Under the pieces are notes generated by a model that did not search any database, was not told the DNA's origin, and saw nothing but the letters and a program-made list of their open reading frames with translations. From NCBI RefSeq assembly GCF_019443125.1, contig NZ_JAHYXK010000003.1:186001-250000 (forward strand): DNA of 64,000 nucleotides, given 5' to 3'. Positions 53,822-63,111 of the stretch are shown here, in pieces; position 1 is the first letter of the stretch, and every line of letters begins with the position of its first letter. Origin of the DNA: Pontibacter aydingkolensis. GTDB lineage: Bacteria > Bacteroidota > Bacteroidia > Cytophagales > Hymenobacteraceae. The position numbers were made by a program, and so were the translations under genes.

Positions 53822-53858
53822 TATCATATATAATAAGGAGTAAAACAAGCATAACCCG

Positions 53859-54698
53859 ATGAGTATACAGTACACTTTAAGGCACGCAACCCACCCCGCC
53901 GACTGCAGATCTTATGACACGGCAAAACTGCGTGAAACATTTCTGATTGAGGACCTTTTCCAGGATAATGGCATTAATGTGGTTTACTCTATGTATGACC
54001 GGCTGATAATTGGAGGGGCAAACCCGGTTAGCCAGGATGTAAAACTGGAAACCTTCCCTAGCCTTCGCTCCGAAAACTTCCTGGACAGAAGAGAACTGGG
54101 CATTATTAATGTGGGTCCGGAGAGTGCCGTAACGGTAGACGGGCAGCAATTTATACTTGCCCCGAAAGAGGCCTTATATATAGGTATGGGCGTGAAGGAT
54201 GTAACGTTTCACCCGGCGGCAAACGGCGAGGCTAAATTTTACTTTAACTCGGCCCCGGCACACCGCAACTACCCTACTAAAAAAGTATCGCTTGCCAAAG
54301 CTGAGACAGTAGAGCTTGGCGCCCTGGAGAACTCCAACCACAGAACTATTCGCAAAGTGCTTATAAACTCGGTGGTGGAAACCTGCCAGCTGCAAATGGG
54401 TGTTACAGAGTTAAAGACCGGCAGCGTTTGGAACACGATGCCGGCCCACACCCACGACAGAAGAATGGAGGCATACTTCTACTTTGAACTGCCGGAAGAC
54501 CAGGTGGTTTGCCATTTCATGGGCGAGCCAGACGAAACAAGGCACCTTTGGGTAAAGAACAACCAGGCAGTAATTTCTCCGCCATGGTCAATTCACAGCG
54601 GTGCGGGCACCTCTAACTATACTTTTATCTGGGGTATGGCCGGCGAAAACCTGGACTACAATGATATGGATAAAGTTGCCCCAACTGATCTTAAGTAA
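53859..54698 (+). CDS. kduI: 5-keto-4-deoxyuronate isomerase
   Basis: This 279-residue protein is a full-length KduI of the cupin type. Metal-binding and active-site blocks are MPAHTHDRRMEAYFYFELPEDQ, MGEPDETRHLWV and PPWSIHSGAGTSNYTFIWGM. It isomerises 5-keto-4-deoxyuronate (DKI), made from unsaturated galacturonate, to 2,5-diketo-3-deoxygluconate for KduD. An AAGGAG lies 18 bases before the ATG. It is the first gene of the rightward operon, with kduD nine bases downstream. Confidence 0.97.
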   Translation: MSIQYTLRHATHPADCRSYDTAKLRETFLIEDLFQDNGINVVYSMYDRLIIGGANPVSQDVKLETFPSLRSENFLDRRELGIINVGPESAVTVDGQQFILAPKEALYIGMGVKDVTFHPAANGEAKFYFNSAPAHRNYPTKKVSLAKAETVELGALENSNHRTIRKVLINSVVETCQLQMGVTELKTGSVWNTMPAHTHDRRMEAYFYFELPEDQVVCHFMGEPDETRHLWVKNNQAVISPPWSIHSGAGTSNYTFIWGMAGENLDYNDMDKVAPTDLK

Positions 54699-54707
54699 GC
54701 CTGAAGT

Positions 54708-55493
54708 ATGAAAGAGCTTTTTGACTTAACCGGAAAGGTAGCCCTTGTAACCGGAGCCACGCACGGCCTGGGCATGGCCATGGCCAAAGCTCTGGGTAGA
54801 GCAGGCGCTACGCTGGTAATAAACGGCAATACGCCTGCTAAAATGGAACTGGCAATACAGAACTACAGGCAGAATGGTTTTGATGTGCACAGCTACCTTT
54901 TTGATGTTACTGATGAGGCCCAGGTGAAGCAAAACATTGACCTTATTGAGCAGGAAGTAGGCCCGATACACATACTGGTGAACAATGCCGGCATGATACA
55001 GCGCACTCCAGCCCTCGAAATGGATGTAGCCGACTTCAGAAGAGTAGTTGATGTAGACCTGACATCACCGTTTATACTTTCCAAAACAGTAGGCAAGTAT
55101 ATGGTAGAGCGAAAAGAAGGAAAGATCATTAACATCTGCTCTATGATGAGCGAACTGGGCCGCAATACCGTAACAGCATACGCGGCTGCAAAGGGCGGTT
55201 TAAAAATGCTGACGCGTAACCTGGCAACAGAGTGGGCTAAGTATAACATACAGGTAAACGGCATTGGCCCGGGCTACTTTGCCACCGACCAGACAGCTCC
55301 GATACGCGTAGACGGGCATCCGTTTAATGAGTTTATTATTAGTAGAACCCCGGCAGGACGCTGGGGCGACCCCGACGACTTAGGTGGGACCGTTGTGTTT
55401 CTTGCCAGCAAAGCAAGCAACTTTATAAATGGCCAGATTATTTATGTGGATGGAGGTATTTTAGCAACAATTGGGAAACCAGCAAACGAATAA
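54708..55493 (+). CDS. kduD: 2-deoxy-D-gluconate 3-dehydrogenase / DKII reductase
   Basis: This 261-residue short-chain dehydrogenase has the cofactor motif TGATHGLG near residue 16, NNAG near 90, the catalytic Ser in CSMMSELG and Tyr-x-x-x-Lys in YAAAKGG. It ends with the typical FINGQIIYVDGG. KduD reduces 2,5-diketo-3-deoxygluconate to KDG with NADH. The gene is coupled to kduI. Confidence 0.95.
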   Translation: MKELFDLTGKVALVTGATHGLGMAMAKALGRAGATLVINGNTPAKMELAIQNYRQNGFDVHSYLFDVTDEAQVKQNIDLIEQEVGPIHILVNNAGMIQRTPALEMDVADFRRVVDVDLTSPFILSKTVGKYMVERKEGKIINICSMMSELGRNTVTAYAAAKGGLKMLTRNLATEWAKYNIQVNGIGPGYFATDQTAPIRVDGHPFNEFIISRTPAGRWGDPDDLGGTVVFLASKASNFINGQIIYVDGGILATIGKPANE

Positions 55494-55534
55494 TTAATTT
55501 AACGTTTCTTCTTCCCCAGCCTATATAAAAAGCA

Positions 55535-56563
55535 ATGGCTACTAAAACAAAAATCACGATACAGGACATCGCAGAGAAGCTGAACATTACAGCCTCTACG
55601 GTTTCGCGTGCGCTTAACAATAATCCGCGAATCAGCGAAGAAACCCGCAAAGCTGTCCTGAAAGCTGCCAAGCAGTTGAACTATCAGCCAAATAACATTG
55701 CCGCTGCCCTGCGTAACGGTAAGAGCCATATTATAGGTGTGATTGTGCCAACTGCTGACAGAACATTCTTTGCCTCGGTGGTAAGGGGGATAGAAGAAAT
55801 AGCAAACAAACTGAACTACAAGGTTATCATCTGCCAGACTTACGATAGCTACGAAAAGGAAGTACAGACCATTGACGCCCTGCTTAGCGCGCGCGTAGAT
55901 GGCATCATCGCTTCTATTGGCAAGAACACGGAGAACTTTAGCCACTACAAAAAAGTACTGGCTTCTGGATTACCGCTGGTGCTTTTCGATAGAACAACCG
56001 ATCAACTGGACGTGAGCCAGGTAGGTATTAACGATTACCTGGCATCCTATAAAATTGTAGAGCACTTAATTAAGGAGGGTTGCACACGTATTGCCCATTT
56101 TACCAGCCCAAAAAAGATCAGCATTTTCAGGGAGCGCTTAAGAGGTTATACCGATGCTTTACAAGACAATGGTATTCCGTTCGATGAAAACCTGGTGATA
56201 TCAAGTAACCTGCAATTAGAAGGCGGCCGCCAAAGTATGGAAAAGCTCTTCGAGGCCGGAGAACTGCCTGATGCTATTTTCTCGGCAAGTGATTACGGCG
56301 CCATGGGTGCCATGCAGGTACTAAAGGAAAGAGGCGTAGCCATACCGGATAGAGTAGCCCTGGCGGGTTTCTCCAACGAACCTTTTACCTCGTTTACCGA
56401 TCCGCCTTTAACCACTGTAGACCAGCTTAGCTTAACAATGGGTAATATTACGGCAGAGCTTTTCTTTGAGCAGTTTAAGTTGAAAGATAAAAAATTTGTG
56501 CCGCAACGCACTGTACTGATGCCAGAGATCATCATCCGGAAATCTTCTTTAAAGAAAGGTTAA
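55535..56563 (+). CDS. LacI-family transcriptional regulator of the pectin locus
   Basis: This 342-residue regulator has a LacI helix-turn-helix (residues 5-28, TIQDIAEKLNITASTVSRAL) and the hinge helix NNIAAALRNGKS. A periplasmic-binding-like effector domain follows. LacI proteins bind palindromes with a central CG, such as the six TGTGCAATCGATTGCACA-like sites of this window, and none of the other regulators here is of that type. It is therefore the probable master repressor. A likely effector is KDG or another pathway intermediate, which the sequence does not show. It lies 41 bases after kduD. Confidence 0.9.
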   Translation: MATKTKITIQDIAEKLNITASTVSRALNNNPRISEETRKAVLKAAKQLNYQPNNIAAALRNGKSHIIGVIVPTADRTFFASVVRGIEEIANKLNYKVIICQTYDSYEKEVQTIDALLSARVDGIIASIGKNTENFSHYKKVLASGLPLVLFDRTTDQLDVSQVGINDYLASYKIVEHLIKEGCTRIAHFTSPKKISIFRERLRGYTDALQDNGIPFDENLVISSNLQLEGGRQSMEKLFEAGELPDAIFSASDYGAMGAMQVLKERGVAIPDRVALAGFSNEPFTSFTDPPLTTVDQLSLTMGNITAELFFEQFKLKDKKFVPQRTVLMPEIIIRKSSLKKG

Positions 56564-56636
56564 CACCTAATTTTATACTTTCCCCCTTTACCATAATCTG
56601 AAAAGTTATGCAACAGGGGGAATATTTTTCAAAAGT

Positions 56637-56654
56637 TGTACAATCGATTGCACA
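56637..56654. promoter_or_regulatory. LacI-type operator before uxaB
   Basis: TGTACAATCGATTGCACA has one mismatched pair. It lies 112 bases before the uxaB ATG and 73 bases after the regulator's stop, so uxaB onward probably has its own promoter. Confidence 0.75.
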
Positions 56655-56766
56655 GATTCAGAAATTTATACTTACATTTCATAAGAAACCACAGCAAGTA
56701 TAAACCCTGTTTTAACGGCGATCCTAACAAAAGACATATTACAGGTAATCTGATTAATTACACAGA

Positions 56767-58203
56767 ATGATGAGGACATTGAATCGAAACACAGCAGGTA
56801 TACTGATGAAGCAGCCTGTAAAAGTGCTGCAGTTTGGAGAGGGCAACTTTTTGCGCGGGTTTGTGGATTGGATGATCGACGTTTTAAACGAGCAGACAAA
56901 CTTTAACGGAAGCGTACACATAGTACAGCCTCTGGAGTTTGGTATTGTGCACCTGCTCGAGCAGCAAGAGGGTTTATACCATGTTTTGCTGAACGGCATA
57001 CAGCATGGTAAAGAAACACAGGTTACCCGCCTCATCAGTTGCGTAGAAGGAGTCACCAATCCATATAAAAATTATAATGCTTACCTAGAATTAGCCGAAA
57101 ACCCGGATCTGGAGTTTGTCATATCAAACACAACAGAGGCCGGAATTGCCTTTGATGCAGCAGATAAAAGTATGGAGAAGTTACCGGCTAGCTTTCCGGG
57201 TAAGTTAACGGCGCTATTGTACCGCCGCTACCAGCACTTTAATGGAGCAACTGATAAAGGGCTGAACATTATTCCGTGTGAGCTGATCGAGAAGAACGGT
57301 GAGGAACTGAAAGCAGCTATACTTCAGTATGCAAAGCATTGGAATCTGCCGCAGGAGTTCAGCACCTGGATCAATGTTCATAACACCTTCTGCAATACCT
57401 TAGTTGACCGCATTGTGCCGGGCTTCCCGAAAGAGAACATTAAAGAGATACAAGAGGAACTGGGTTTTGAAGATAACCTGGTAGTAAAAGCAGAGCCATT
57501 CCACCTGTGGGTAATAGAGGCGCCGACCCAAGTCCAAACAGCCTTCCCTACTGATAAAGCTGGCTTGGATGTGAAGTTTGTAGAAGACCTCACACCTTAT
57601 CGTACCCGCAAAGTTCGCATACTGAACGGAGCTCATACTGCTTTAGTGCCTGTTGCTTACTTGGCAGGACTTCGCACTGTTCGTGAGGCTGTCGAAGACC
57701 CTAAGGCAGGCAAATTTATACGCGAAGCTATTTTCGAAGAGATTACCCCAACGCTTGATTTATCTAAAGAAGAGCTGGAGCAGTTTGCCAACGATGTAAT
57801 AGAGCGTTTTCAGAATCCATTTATCCGCCACGAGCTGATCACGATAGCACTGAACTCGGTGTCAAAGTATAAAGTGCGTGTGCTGCCATCTGTGCTAGAG
57901 TATATCAACCGAAAAAATGAGTTGCCGCAACGCTTGTTGCATGCATTAGCGGCGCTTATACTTTTCTACAAAGGCGAGTATAATGGTGAGGTAATTCCAT
58001 TGAACGATACGCCGGAGGTACTTAGCTTCTTTGAGAATGTATGGCAAAGCGATAACGCACAAGAGGTAACTCAAGCGGTATTGGCTAAAACTGATTTCTG
58101 GGGCACAGATCTAACGCAGATAGAAGGCCTGGTAGAGCTGGTAACTCAGCAACTGGAAGTGCTACAGCAAGCAGAGAAAAGAGAAGAGACAACACAAGTA
58201 TAA
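56767..58203 (+). CDS. uxaB: Tagaturonate reductase (altronate oxidoreductase)
   Basis: This 478-residue protein of the mannitol-dehydrogenase superfamily has the N-terminal nucleotide-binding block VLQFGEGNFLRGFVDWMID. The C-terminal substrate domain carries RKVRILNGAHTALVPVAYLAG and RFQNPFIRHELITIALNSVSKYKVRVLPS. It reduces D-tagaturonate to D-altronate with NADH, between UxaC and UxaA. ATG codons at 56767 and 56770 are equivalent. A structured spacer of 105 bases separates it from uxaC. Confidence 0.95.
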   Translation: MMRTLNRNTAGILMKQPVKVLQFGEGNFLRGFVDWMIDVLNEQTNFNGSVHIVQPLEFGIVHLLEQQEGLYHVLLNGIQHGKETQVTRLISCVEGVTNPYKNYNAYLELAENPDLEFVISNTTEAGIAFDAADKSMEKLPASFPGKLTALLYRRYQHFNGATDKGLNIIPCELIEKNGEELKAAILQYAKHWNLPQEFSTWINVHNTFCNTLVDRIVPGFPKENIKEIQEELGFEDNLVVKAEPFHLWVIEAPTQVQTAFPTDKAGLDVKFVEDLTPYRTRKVRILNGAHTALVPVAYLAGLRTVREAVEDPKAGKFIREAIFEEITPTLDLSKEELEQFANDVIERFQNPFIRHELITIALNSVSKYKVRVLPSVLEYINRKNELPQRLLHALAALILFYKGEYNGEVIPLNDTPEVLSFFENVWQSDNAQEVTQAVLAKTDFWGTDLTQIEGLVELVTQQLEVLQQAEKREETTQV

Positions 58204-58209
58204 AGTATA

Positions 58210-58273
58210 AAAGCCGCAGGCCTCGACCACCTGAAAACCCATCAGCTACCTCCGGTAGTTGATGGCCGGCTTT
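58210..58273 (+). promoter_or_regulatory. Two-part hairpin between uxaB and uxaC
   Basis: Outer arms AAAGCCG (58210-58216) and CGGCTTT (58267-58273) enclose an inner stem CATCAGCTACC / GGTAGTTGATG with a three-base loop and one G-T pair. It is followed by AAAAAGT, not by a T run, so a processing or stability role is more likely than full termination. Two overlapping AAGTATA words follow at 58288-58301. Confidence 0.55.
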
Positions 58274-58308
58274 AAAAAGTCTAGGTCAAGTATAAAGTAT
58301 AATACAAC

Positions 58309-59742
58309 ATGATTACTCCTGAACAAGAAACATATACCGCTACAACGTTTCTGGATGAGAACTTCTTATTAGAAACAGAGACGGCACGCAAGCTATACCA
58401 TGAGCATGCTAAGCACATGCCCATCATCGATTACCATTGCCACCTCTCGCCAGAAGATATTGCCAAAGACCGCAAGTTTAAGAACCTGACCCAGATCTGG
58501 CTCGAAGGTGACCATTACAAGTGGCGAGCCATGCGCACCAACGGTATACCAGAAAGATTCTGCACCGGTGATGCACCTGATTTTGAGAAATTCCAGAAGT
58601 GGGCAGAGACAGTGCCATACACCATGCGCAACCCATTGTACCACTGGACACACATGGAGTTGAAGCGTCCGTTTGGTATCGAAAAGATCCTGAAGCCGGA
58701 AACTGCTCGCGAAATTTATGACTACTGCTCAGAGATGCTGCAGACAGACGAGTTCAGCGTAAGAGGCATCCTGCGCAAAATGAACGTGGAGATCATCTGC
58801 ACCACTGATGACCCGATTGATACACTGGAGCATCACCAGAAAGTTAAAGCCGATGGTTTTGAGGTAAAAGTACTGCCAACATTCCGCGCTGATAAAGTTG
58901 TTTTTATCGACAACGAGGAAGTGTTCCTGCCATACCTACAGAAGCTGGAAGCAGCATCAGGTGTAAAGATAATCAGCTATGGCAGCCTGATCGAAGCCAT
59001 TAAGCAACGTCATGATTTCTTCCATGAGAATGGTTGCCGTTTATCTGACCACGGTTTGGAGACAATTTATACTGCAGAATATACTACAGAAGAAGTAAGT
59101 GCAATTTTTGAGAAGGCGCTGAACAGCCAATCCCTGACAAAAGAAGAAGCGCTAAAGTATAAATCGGCGATGCTGGTAGAACTGGCGCTGCTTGATCACT
59201 CGAAAGGCTGGACACAGCAGTTCCACCTGGGAGCGTTGCGCAACAACAATACCCGTATGATGCGCGAGCTTGGCCCGGATACCGGTTTCGACTCTATCGG
59301 CGATTTTGATGTGGCAAGCTCATTGGCCAAGTTCATGGACAAGCTGGATAACTCAAATCAACTAGCCAAAACCATACTTTACAACCTGAACCCGAGCCAG
59401 AACGAGCTTTACGCTACCATGATCGGTAACTTTAACGACGGCAGCACACCAGGTAAGATACAGTACGGTTCTGCATGGTGGTTCCTCGATCAGAAAGACG
59501 GTATGGAGCGCCAGATGAACGCGCTATCAAATATGGGCCTTTTGAGCCGCTTTGTAGGTATGCTTACCGACTCACGCAGCTTCCTCTCCTACCCACGCCA
59601 CGAGTACTTCCGCAGAATTCTATGCAACCTGATCGGTAACGACGTGGAGAACGGCGAATTACCGGCAAGCGAAATGAAATGGCTCGGCCAGATGGTGGAG
59701 AATATCTGTTACAATAACGCTAAATCATACTTTAACTTCTAA
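58309..59742 (+). CDS. uxaC: Glucuronate (uronate) isomerase
   Basis: This 477-residue protein is a full-length UxaC with an amidohydrolase-like barrel. Metal-binding DYHCHLSPEDIA is near residue 42. Later blocks are TTDDPIDTLEHH, HLGALRNNNTRM, FNDGSTPGKIQYGSAWWF, and GMLTDSRSFLSYPRHEYFRRILC. It isomerises D-galacturonate to D-tagaturonate, and D-glucuronate to D-fructuronate. One base separates it from kdgK. Confidence 0.97.
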   Translation: MITPEQETYTATTFLDENFLLETETARKLYHEHAKHMPIIDYHCHLSPEDIAKDRKFKNLTQIWLEGDHYKWRAMRTNGIPERFCTGDAPDFEKFQKWAETVPYTMRNPLYHWTHMELKRPFGIEKILKPETAREIYDYCSEMLQTDEFSVRGILRKMNVEIICTTDDPIDTLEHHQKVKADGFEVKVLPTFRADKVVFIDNEEVFLPYLQKLEAASGVKIISYGSLIEAIKQRHDFFHENGCRLSDHGLETIYTAEYTTEEVSAIFEKALNSQSLTKEEALKYKSAMLVELALLDHSKGWTQQFHLGALRNNNTRMMRELGPDTGFDSIGDFDVASSLAKFMDKLDNSNQLAKTILYNLNPSQNELYATMIGNFNDGSTPGKIQYGSAWWFLDQKDGMERQMNALSNMGLLSRFVGMLTDSRSFLSYPRHEYFRRILCNLIGNDVENGELPASEMKWLGQMVENICYNNAKSYFNF

Positions 59743-59743
59743 G

Positions 59744-60760
59744 ATGGAGAACAAAGTAGTAACCTTCGGAGAAGTGATGATGCGATTGTCTACGCCTGGT
59801 TTTTCCCGGTTTATACAGTCTGATGCCTTTGATGTGACCTATGGCGGTGGCGAGGCAAATGTGGCCGTGTCGCTGGCTCAGTTTGGCATGGGTGCTGCCC
59901 ACGTTACACGTTTCCCGGATAACGAGCTAGGCCGCGCTGCTACTAACCTGATGCGTAAGTATGGCGTGGATACGCAGCACATTGTATACGGCGGCAATCG
60001 CTTGGGTTTATACTTCCTGGAGACAGGCGCCAGCGTAAGAGCCAGTAAAGTAATTTACGATCGTGCTGGTTCTTCTTTTGCTGATCTGCAGCCAGAAATG
60101 ATCGACTGGGAACGCGCTTTGGATGGCGTCAGCTGGTTTCACTGGACAGGCATCACACCGGCCATCTCAGAAGGCGCGGCAGCCAGTTGCAAAAAAGCCA
60201 TTGAGGTTGCCAACAGCAAAGGTATTACCGTGTCTGCCGATATCAACTACCGCAAAAACCTGTGGCAGTATGGCAAAAAAGCAAGCGAAGTAATGCCTGA
60301 TCTAATTGCCGGCTGCGACCTGATTGTGTCCGGTAAAAGCGATGCAAAGGATATCCTGAAAATAACCTCTAATGAACCTGACGAAGATACTTCTTACATC
60401 GATGTGTTCAGCCAGATCATGGAGCGTTTCCCTAAGGTGAAGAAGATCGTGAACACCACCCGTGGAAGTATAAGCGCATCCCACAACACCCTTTCCGGCA
60501 TGCTGTACGACGGCAGCCAATTGCTTCACACTACCACCTACGATATTAACCCGATAGTTGACAGAATTGGCGGCGGCGATGCGTTTATGGCCGGCTTGAT
60601 CTACGGCATGCTTGAGTATCAGGACAACCAGAAAGCTCTGGATTTTGGTGTGGCAGCCTCTGTATTAAAGCATACCATACTAGAGGATGCAAACCTGGCG
60701 ACAGTTGAAGAGGTAGAGACACTGCTGAACGGAGACACTTCCGGAAGGCTGCAGCGATAA
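59744..60760 (+). CDS. kdgK: 2-keto-3-deoxygluconate kinase
   Basis: This 338-residue PfkB-type sugar kinase has the N-terminal GGGEANVAVSLAQFG block and the C-terminal signature DRIGGGDAFMAG with the catalytic Asp. It phosphorylates KDG to KDPG, the point at which the DKI and galacturonate branches join. It is tightly packed between uxaC and the aldolase gene (17 bases). Confidence 0.95.
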   Translation: MENKVVTFGEVMMRLSTPGFSRFIQSDAFDVTYGGGEANVAVSLAQFGMGAAHVTRFPDNELGRAATNLMRKYGVDTQHIVYGGNRLGLYFLETGASVRASKVIYDRAGSSFADLQPEMIDWERALDGVSWFHWTGITPAISEGAAASCKKAIEVANSKGITVSADINYRKNLWQYGKKASEVMPDLIAGCDLIVSGKSDAKDILKITSNEPDEDTSYIDVFSQIMERFPKVKKIVNTTRGSISASHNTLSGMLYDGSQLLHTTTYDINPIVDRIGGGDAFMAGLIYGMLEYQDNQKALDFGVAASVLKHTILEDANLATVEEVETLLNGDTSGRLQR

Positions 60761-60777
60761 AGTATAAATTCGCAAGT

Positions 60778-61452
60778 ATGAAAAAGAAAGACGAAGCACT
60801 ACAGGCTATACTACAGCAAGGCCTACTACCCCTGTTCTTTTACCAGGACGCGGAGGTAAGCCTTGAGATCATTAAAACGCTTTACAAAGCTGGCATCTGC
60901 ACGCTGGAGTATACCAACCGTGGTGCCTCCGCTTTAGATAATTTTACTTACCTTAAAGCTGAGTTAAAGACAGTTTGCCCTGACCTGCAATTGGGTATCG
61001 GCACGATTAAAACCACAGAAGAGGCTAATAACTTTATTAAGGCTGGTGCCGATTACATTGTTTGCCCGATAGTGAATCCTGCTGTAGGAGATTTAGTGAA
61101 AGAGGCGGGCTTGCTCTGGGTACCTGGCTGCTTTACCCCAACGGAGGTGCATACAGCGCAACAGCACCACGCAGCTTTGATCAAGATCTTCCCGGCAAAT
61201 ATTCTGGGCCCTGCTTTCATCTCTTCTATCAAAGAGCTGTTCCCGAGCCAGTTGTTTATGCCAACAGGCGGCGTGGAGATAGACAGAACGAACATAAGTA
61301 CCTGGTTTAAAGCCGGTGTATGCGCAGTAGGCATGGGCAGCAAACTTATAAGTAAAGAAATAATGGCTGGCCAACAGTACGACGAACTATACAACTTAAC
61401 GCAGGAGGCAATAACCCTCGTGCAGGAGTGCAGAACTCCGGTAAGCGCATAA
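60778..61452 (+). CDS. eda: KDPG / KHG aldolase
   Basis: This 224-residue class I aldolase has TLEYTNRG with the catalytic Glu, IGTIKT, CPIVNP, WVPGCFTPTE and the Schiff-base lysine in LIKIFPANILGP. The phosphate-binding loop is MPTGGV. It cleaves KDPG to pyruvate and glyceraldehyde 3-phosphate, ending the pathway. It is followed by an intercistronic hairpin before the TRAP genes. Confidence 0.95.
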   Translation: MKKKDEALQAILQQGLLPLFFYQDAEVSLEIIKTLYKAGICTLEYTNRGASALDNFTYLKAELKTVCPDLQLGIGTIKTTEEANNFIKAGADYIVCPIVNPAVGDLVKEAGLLWVPGCFTPTEVHTAQQHHAALIKIFPANILGPAFISSIKELFPSQLFMPTGGVEIDRTNISTWFKAGVCAVGMGSKLISKEIMAGQQYDELYNLTQEAITLVQECRTPVSA

Positions 61453-61484
61453 TATAAACCTTACAAACTACTACTAAACTTTAA

Positions 61485-61506
61485 GCACACTCCGCCTGGA
61501 GTGTGC
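61485..61506 (+). promoter_or_regulatory. Hairpin between aldolase and TRAP genes
   Basis: GCACACTCC and GGAGTGTGC are perfect nine-base arms with a four-base loop. No T run follows. It may reduce or separate expression of the TRAP genes. Confidence 0.5.
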
Positions 61507-61532
61507 AACTAACCTTAAAATATAGTAAGCAT

Positions 61533-62552
61533 ATGTTTACTACAAAGTATAAAAAAGTACTCCTGGGCATTGTAGCTCTGTTTTCTGTACTGGCTACGCA
61601 GTCGTGCAGAGAGCTATCGGATACGAAGGAAATTAAACTGGCCCATGCCCTGGAAACTACTCACCCGGTACACCTTGCTATGGTGGAGCTGGCCAAAAAA
61701 GTAGAGCAGAAATCCGGCGGTAAGCTGGTGGTGGATATCTACTCCAACGGGCAGTTAGGCAGTGAACGCGAGTGCGTGGAGCTGTTACAAATTGGCAGCC
61801 TGGGTATGACCAAAGTATCGGCTGCTGTTATGGAAAGCTTCTCTCCTAACTTTAAAGTGCTTAGCCTGCCTTACATTTTCGAAGACAAGCAGCATTACTA
61901 CAATGTGTTGGAGGGAGAAGTAGGTCAGTTTTTACTTACAGAAGGTGAGCCCTACTGGTTAAAGGGCCTTTGCTACTACGATGCCGGCAGCAGAAGCTTT
62001 TATACTACCAACAGGCAGATAAACGAGCCAAAAGACCTGAAGGGCCTTAAGATACGAGTGCAGGCCAGCCCTACCGCCATTAACATGGTAAAAAGCTTTG
62101 GCGGCGCCGCCACCCCAACCTCCTGGGGCGAACTTTACACGGCCTTACAGCAAGGCGTGGTTGACGGAGCAGAAAACAACACCCCAAGTTTTTACCTTTC
62201 GCACCACTACGAAGTATCCAAGTACTACTCTCTTAATGAGCACACCATGGTCCCCGATATTCTGCTGATCAGCAGCACAGTATGGGAAAGCCTGAACCCG
62301 CAGGAGCAGCAATGGCTGCAGGAAGCCGTGGATGAGTCTGCGGTAGTGCAGCGCCAGTTGTGGCAGGAAGCCGAGGAACATGCACTTGCTGAGATCAAAA
62401 AAGCCGGTGTTACAGTAACTACTCCTGATAAAGAGCCTTTCGCCAAACTGGTAGAGCCACTGTATGAAAGCTACAAAAGCGAGCCAGAAGTATACTCACT
62501 GATCCAGCGCATAAGAGGCACCAACAACCAGACTCAGTTAGGCAAACGCTAA
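61533..62552 (+). CDS. TRAP transporter substrate-binding protein (DctP type)
   Basis: This 339-residue protein starts at the ATG at 61533. The GTG at 61503 lies inside a hairpin and is rejected. It is a lipoprotein (VLATQSC). DctP blocks are IKLAHALETTHPVHLAM, YSNGQLGSERECVELLQIG, SLPYIFEDKQHYY, LKGLKIRVQASPTAINMVKSFGGAATP and GVVDGAENNTPSFY, with the Arg of the carboxylate-binding site (KIRVQ). The neighbours point to a uronate such as galacturonate as ligand. Confidence 0.92.
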   Translation: MFTTKYKKVLLGIVALFSVLATQSCRELSDTKEIKLAHALETTHPVHLAMVELAKKVEQKSGGKLVVDIYSNGQLGSERECVELLQIGSLGMTKVSAAVMESFSPNFKVLSLPYIFEDKQHYYNVLEGEVGQFLLTEGEPYWLKGLCYYDAGSRSFYTTNRQINEPKDLKGLKIRVQASPTAINMVKSFGGAATPTSWGELYTALQQGVVDGAENNTPSFYLSHHYEVSKYYSLNEHTMVPDILLISSTVWESLNPQEQQWLQEAVDESAVVQRQLWQEAEEHALAEIKKAGVTVTTPDKEPFAKLVEPLYESYKSEPEVYSLIQRIRGTNNQTQLGKR

Positions 62553-62569
62553 TACCTAATCCCCTGATT

Positions 62570-63064
62570 ATGAAACTTAGACAAACTATAGACAAGGCCT
62601 TATTCACCCTGCTGATTGTGCTCATGTCTGCCATGGTGATAAACGTGTTATGGCAGGTGGCATCCAGGTATGTTTTAAAGTCGCCAAGTTCTTATACCGA
62701 TGAGATTGCCCGTTTCCTGCTTATATGGGTAGGATTACTGGGTGCCAGCTATGTTGCCAGCAAAAGAATGCACCTGGCTATTGATATTCTGCCATCAAAG
62801 CTGGAAGGTGTAAAACAAGCCAGACTGAACATATTGATCAGTGCTGTAGTGGCGCTGTTTGCGCTGTTTGCTATGGTGTGGGGAGGCACTAAACTTGTAT
62901 ACATCACACTTACGCTAAACCAGACATCGGCAGCTTTAAATGTTCCATTGGGTTATATTTATACTGCTATTCCGCTCAGCGGACTTCTGATTGTATACTA
63001 TAGCATATCAAACCTCCTGATCAAGCCTGATCTGGTTGAGGTAGATGATAAAGAAGACTACTAA
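62570..63064 (+). CDS. TRAP transporter small membrane subunit (DctQ type)
   Basis: This 164-residue protein has four membrane segments. It carries the family motif WQVASRYVLKSPSSYTDEIARFLLIWVGLLGAS, followed by ALRMHLAIDIL-like KRMHLAIDI. With DctM it forms the sodium-coupled TRAP permease. It lies 17 bases after the binding-protein gene. Confidence 0.92.
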   Translation: MKLRQTIDKALFTLLIVLMSAMVINVLWQVASRYVLKSPSSYTDEIARFLLIWVGLLGASYVASKRMHLAIDILPSKLEGVKQARLNILISAVVALFALFAMVWGGTKLVYITLTLNQTSAALNVPLGYIYTAIPLSGLLIVYYSISNLLIKPDLVEVDDKEDY

Positions 63065-63111
63065 CAAGCCTAAACCTGTTCTCATTACACTCGCCTACTA
63101 CTAACCTCATT

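Larger units (their letters stand above)
53325..53858. promoter_or_regulatory. Divergent control region susC / kduI
   Basis: This 534-base gap separates the two halves of the locus. It contains two LacI-type operators (53565-53582 and 53804-53821) and AT-rich sequence between them. I see no exact TAnnTTTG box for either gene, no gene and no riboswitch-like structure. Confidence 0.7.

Noticed and set aside
61503..61532. GTG start for the TRAP binding protein
   Set aside because: It lies inside a perfect hairpin, and the ATG at 61533 gives a proper lipoprotein signal.
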